From positions 1-41,207 of the forward strand of contig JAXHUA010000123.1 of assembly GCA_034189695.1 (NCBI GenBank): 41,207 bases of DNA, in the 5' to 3' direction. The translations under genes and the position numbers were made by a program. Below the pieces are notes generated by a model. It was given only the letters and a program-made list of their open reading frames with translations. It did not search any database and was not told the DNA's origin. How positions within the stretch are numbered: position 1 is the stretch's first letter; every line of letters starts with the position of its first letter. Source of the stretch: JAXHUA01 sp034189695 (lineage in GTDB: Bacteria > Chloroflexota > Dehalococcoidia > E44-bin15). Shown one piece after another: positions 39,774 through 41,207 of the stretch.

Positions 39774-41207
39774 ATGGTCAGGTACAGGTACTCACAGTGG
39801 GATGGCACCCAGGACATTCCTGAGATGGGCGCCGACCAGTTGATGGATGTCCTCTCCGACAGTCTTACCTCGCACGGTGACGTGTGGCGCGCCTTGCAGA
39901 AGCTGTTCCGGCTCGGGCTGGAGGATGCAGAGGGCAGGAGGCTGCCGGGCATTCAGGACCTGCTTCAGAGGCTGCGCGGGCTGAAGCGTCAGACCCTCGA
40001 CAGGTACAACATCGGCTCCATCCTGGATGAGATCCGGGACAGGCTGGACGATGCGGTCAACACCGAGAGGGACGGAATCGAGAAGCGTCTCGAAGAAGCG
40101 AGGACAGGTCAACAGTCCGAGGAGCTGGTCAAGGCGCTGGAAAACGTCGCATCGAAGAACCTGTCCTTCCTCGACAACCTGCCTCCTGACCTTCCCGGCG
40201 CCATCAAGGAGATGGCGAGCTACGAGTTCATCGACCCGGATGCCCGCCAGAAGTTCGAAGAGCTGATGGATATGCTCCGCAAGAGGGTCATGGACTCCTA
40301 CTTCAAGGACATCCAGCAGAACCTCATGAGCCTGACCCCGGAGGATATGCAGCGCCTCAAGGACATGGTCAATGCCCTGAACCAGATGCTTCGCGACCGG
40401 ATGCAGGGGCTGGAGCCTGATTTCGAGGGGTTCATGGAGCAGTTCGGCGACCAGTTCGGCCCCGAGAGACCGTCCAGTCTGGACGACCTCATTGACATGC
40501 TCCGCAAAAGGATGGCACAGATGGAATCGTTGCTCAACAGCCTGCCGACTGAGGCGAGACAGTCGCTGGAGCAACTGGTGGAGTCGATGCTGCAGGACCA
40601 GGGTCTGAGGGACGAGCTACTGGATTTGGCGGCGGCACTGGAGTACCTGTCGCCAAGGAGGAGGCTGGGCGACAGGTACCAGTTCCAGGGAGAGGAACCC
40701 CTTTCGCTGGCGGAAGCTCTGAGACTCATGGAAGAGCTTCAGGGCATGGATGAACTCGAAAGGCAGTTGGAGAGGAACCAGTACAACCCGTCTGCCGGCG
40801 ATATCGACGCCGGCAGGGTGAGGCAGTATCTGGGGGAGGACGCCTTTCGGTCGCTGGAGCAGTTGCAGCGCCTCACCGATGTGCTCGAAGAGGCCGGCTA
40901 CATATATCGGGACAGCGGCGGATGGAGGCTGACCCCGAGGGGAATACGGCGGTTGGGCCAGAAGGCGCTGCGAGACGTCTTCTCCTACCTGAAGAAGGGT
41001 CGTTTCGGCAAGCATGAGGCCGAGACCAGGGGTGTTGGGGGTGAGCGGTCCGATGACACCAAGGCGTATGAGTTTGGCGACAGCTTCCTGCTCGACATCC
41101 AGAGGACCATGATGAACTCGTTGAGGAGAGAGGGCGTGGGCACCCCGATCAGGCTGCGGGCTGCTGATTTCGAGGTGTACGAGACGGAGCACCTCACTCA
41201 GTGCTCC
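39774..41207 (+). CDS. VWA/CoxE-type partner protein, N-terminal part (runs off window)
   Basis: 478 codons without a stop. The product opens MVRYRYSQWDGTQ and is helical and rich in Leu, Asp, Arg and Met through about residue 360. It then runs to VYETEHLTQCS, which in this family lies directly before the VWA domain. The metal-site DxSxS of that domain would lie just past the window. It starts 2 bp after the ATPase stop, the usual MoxR-VWA pair, thought to act as a chelatase- or remodelling-type complex. Partial at the 3' end only. Confidence 0.85.
   Translation, partial: MVRYRYSQWDGTQDIPEMGADQLMDVLSDSLTSHGDVWRALQKLFRLGLEDAEGRRLPGIQDLLQRLRGLKRQTLDRYNIGSILDEIRDRLDDAVNTERDGIEKRLEEARTGQQSEELVKALENVASKNLSFLDNLPPDLPGAIKEMASYEFIDPDARQKFEELMDMLRKRVMDSYFKDIQQNLMSLTPEDMQRLKDMVNALNQMLRDRMQGLEPDFEGFMEQFGDQFGPERPSSLDDLIDMLRKRMAQMESLLNSLPTEARQSLEQLVESMLQDQGLRDELLDLAAALEYLSPRRRLGDRYQFQGEEPLSLAEALRLMEELQGMDELERQLERNQYNPSAGDIDAGRVRQYLGEDAFRSLEQLQRLTDVLEEAGYIYRDSGGWRLTPRGIRRLGQKALRDVFSYLKKGRFGKHEAETRGVGGERSDDTKAYEFGDSFLLDIQRTMMNSLRREGVGTPIRLRAADFEVYETEHLTQCS

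Noticed and set aside
1..41207. CRISPR array, prophage, integrase or insertion sequence
   Set aside because: No regularly spaced repeats, no transposase, integrase or phage structural genes were seen on either strand.

Overview
The window is bacterial chromosomal DNA with high GC, dense in core genes. The order rpsB-tsf-pyrH-frr-uppS-cdsA-dxr-rseP-ispG-proS, followed by nusA-ylxR-infB-rbfA-truB, together with a short EF-Ts, points to Chloroflexota, probably Dehalococcoidia. This is an inference from gene order and protein style, not from a search. The organism has transcription and translation genes of ordinary bacterial type, the MEP isoprenoid pathway, de novo NAD synthesis from aspartate, and oxygen-sensitive Fe-S enzymes (NadA, IspG, MiaB, two radical SAM proteins).

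Layout. 1-1070 (minus) is the 5' part of rpoB with a clear sigma70 promoter. 1340-3634 (minus) is a four-PAS diguanylate cyclase. 3914-4831 (plus) holds a FmdB zinc-ribbon protein and dtd. 4882-10640 (minus) is a miaB-nadA-nadB-flavoprotein-nadC run. A tRNA-Ser(GCU) with its own promoter and terminator lies just upstream of it. From 10940 a plus-strand operon runs from rpsB to proS and couples translation factors, UMP kinase, undecaprenyl-PP and CDP-DAG synthesis, and the MEP enzymes Dxr and IspG.

This operon is interrupted. A 2.75 kb restriction-modification island (15450-18204, nuclease plus gamma-type adenine methyltransferase) sits inside dxr. It is flanked by a perfect 550-bp direct repeat of cdsA-3'/dxr-5', so that a truncated dxr lies on its left, a cdsA tail on its right, and one full copy of each gene survives. 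This is the signature of insertion with long target duplication.

23665-28778 is the nusA operon. Its promoter is followed at once by a hairpin and an intrinsic terminator that share bases, which suggests attenuation (perhaps autoregulation by NusA). 28798-30747 holds a hypothetical helical protein, a metallo-beta-lactamase-fold hydrolase and a Fur-family regulator.

30748-38403 is accessory in character. It holds a small tail-anchored protein, a TPR protein, an unannotated 56-codon Cys-containing peptide with a perfect Shine-Dalgarno, a radical SAM/SPASM protein, a six-helix membrane protein, a flavin reductase-like protein, a FmdE-domain fusion, a PAC2 protein and a second radical SAM/SPASM protein. 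The last overlaps a MoxR/BchI-type AAA ATPase that is followed by a VWA/CoxE-type protein running off the window. The peptide plus radical SAM plus membrane protein group is the best candidate for an undescribed system (possibly a ribosomally made, modified peptide). The restriction island is the clearest mobile event.
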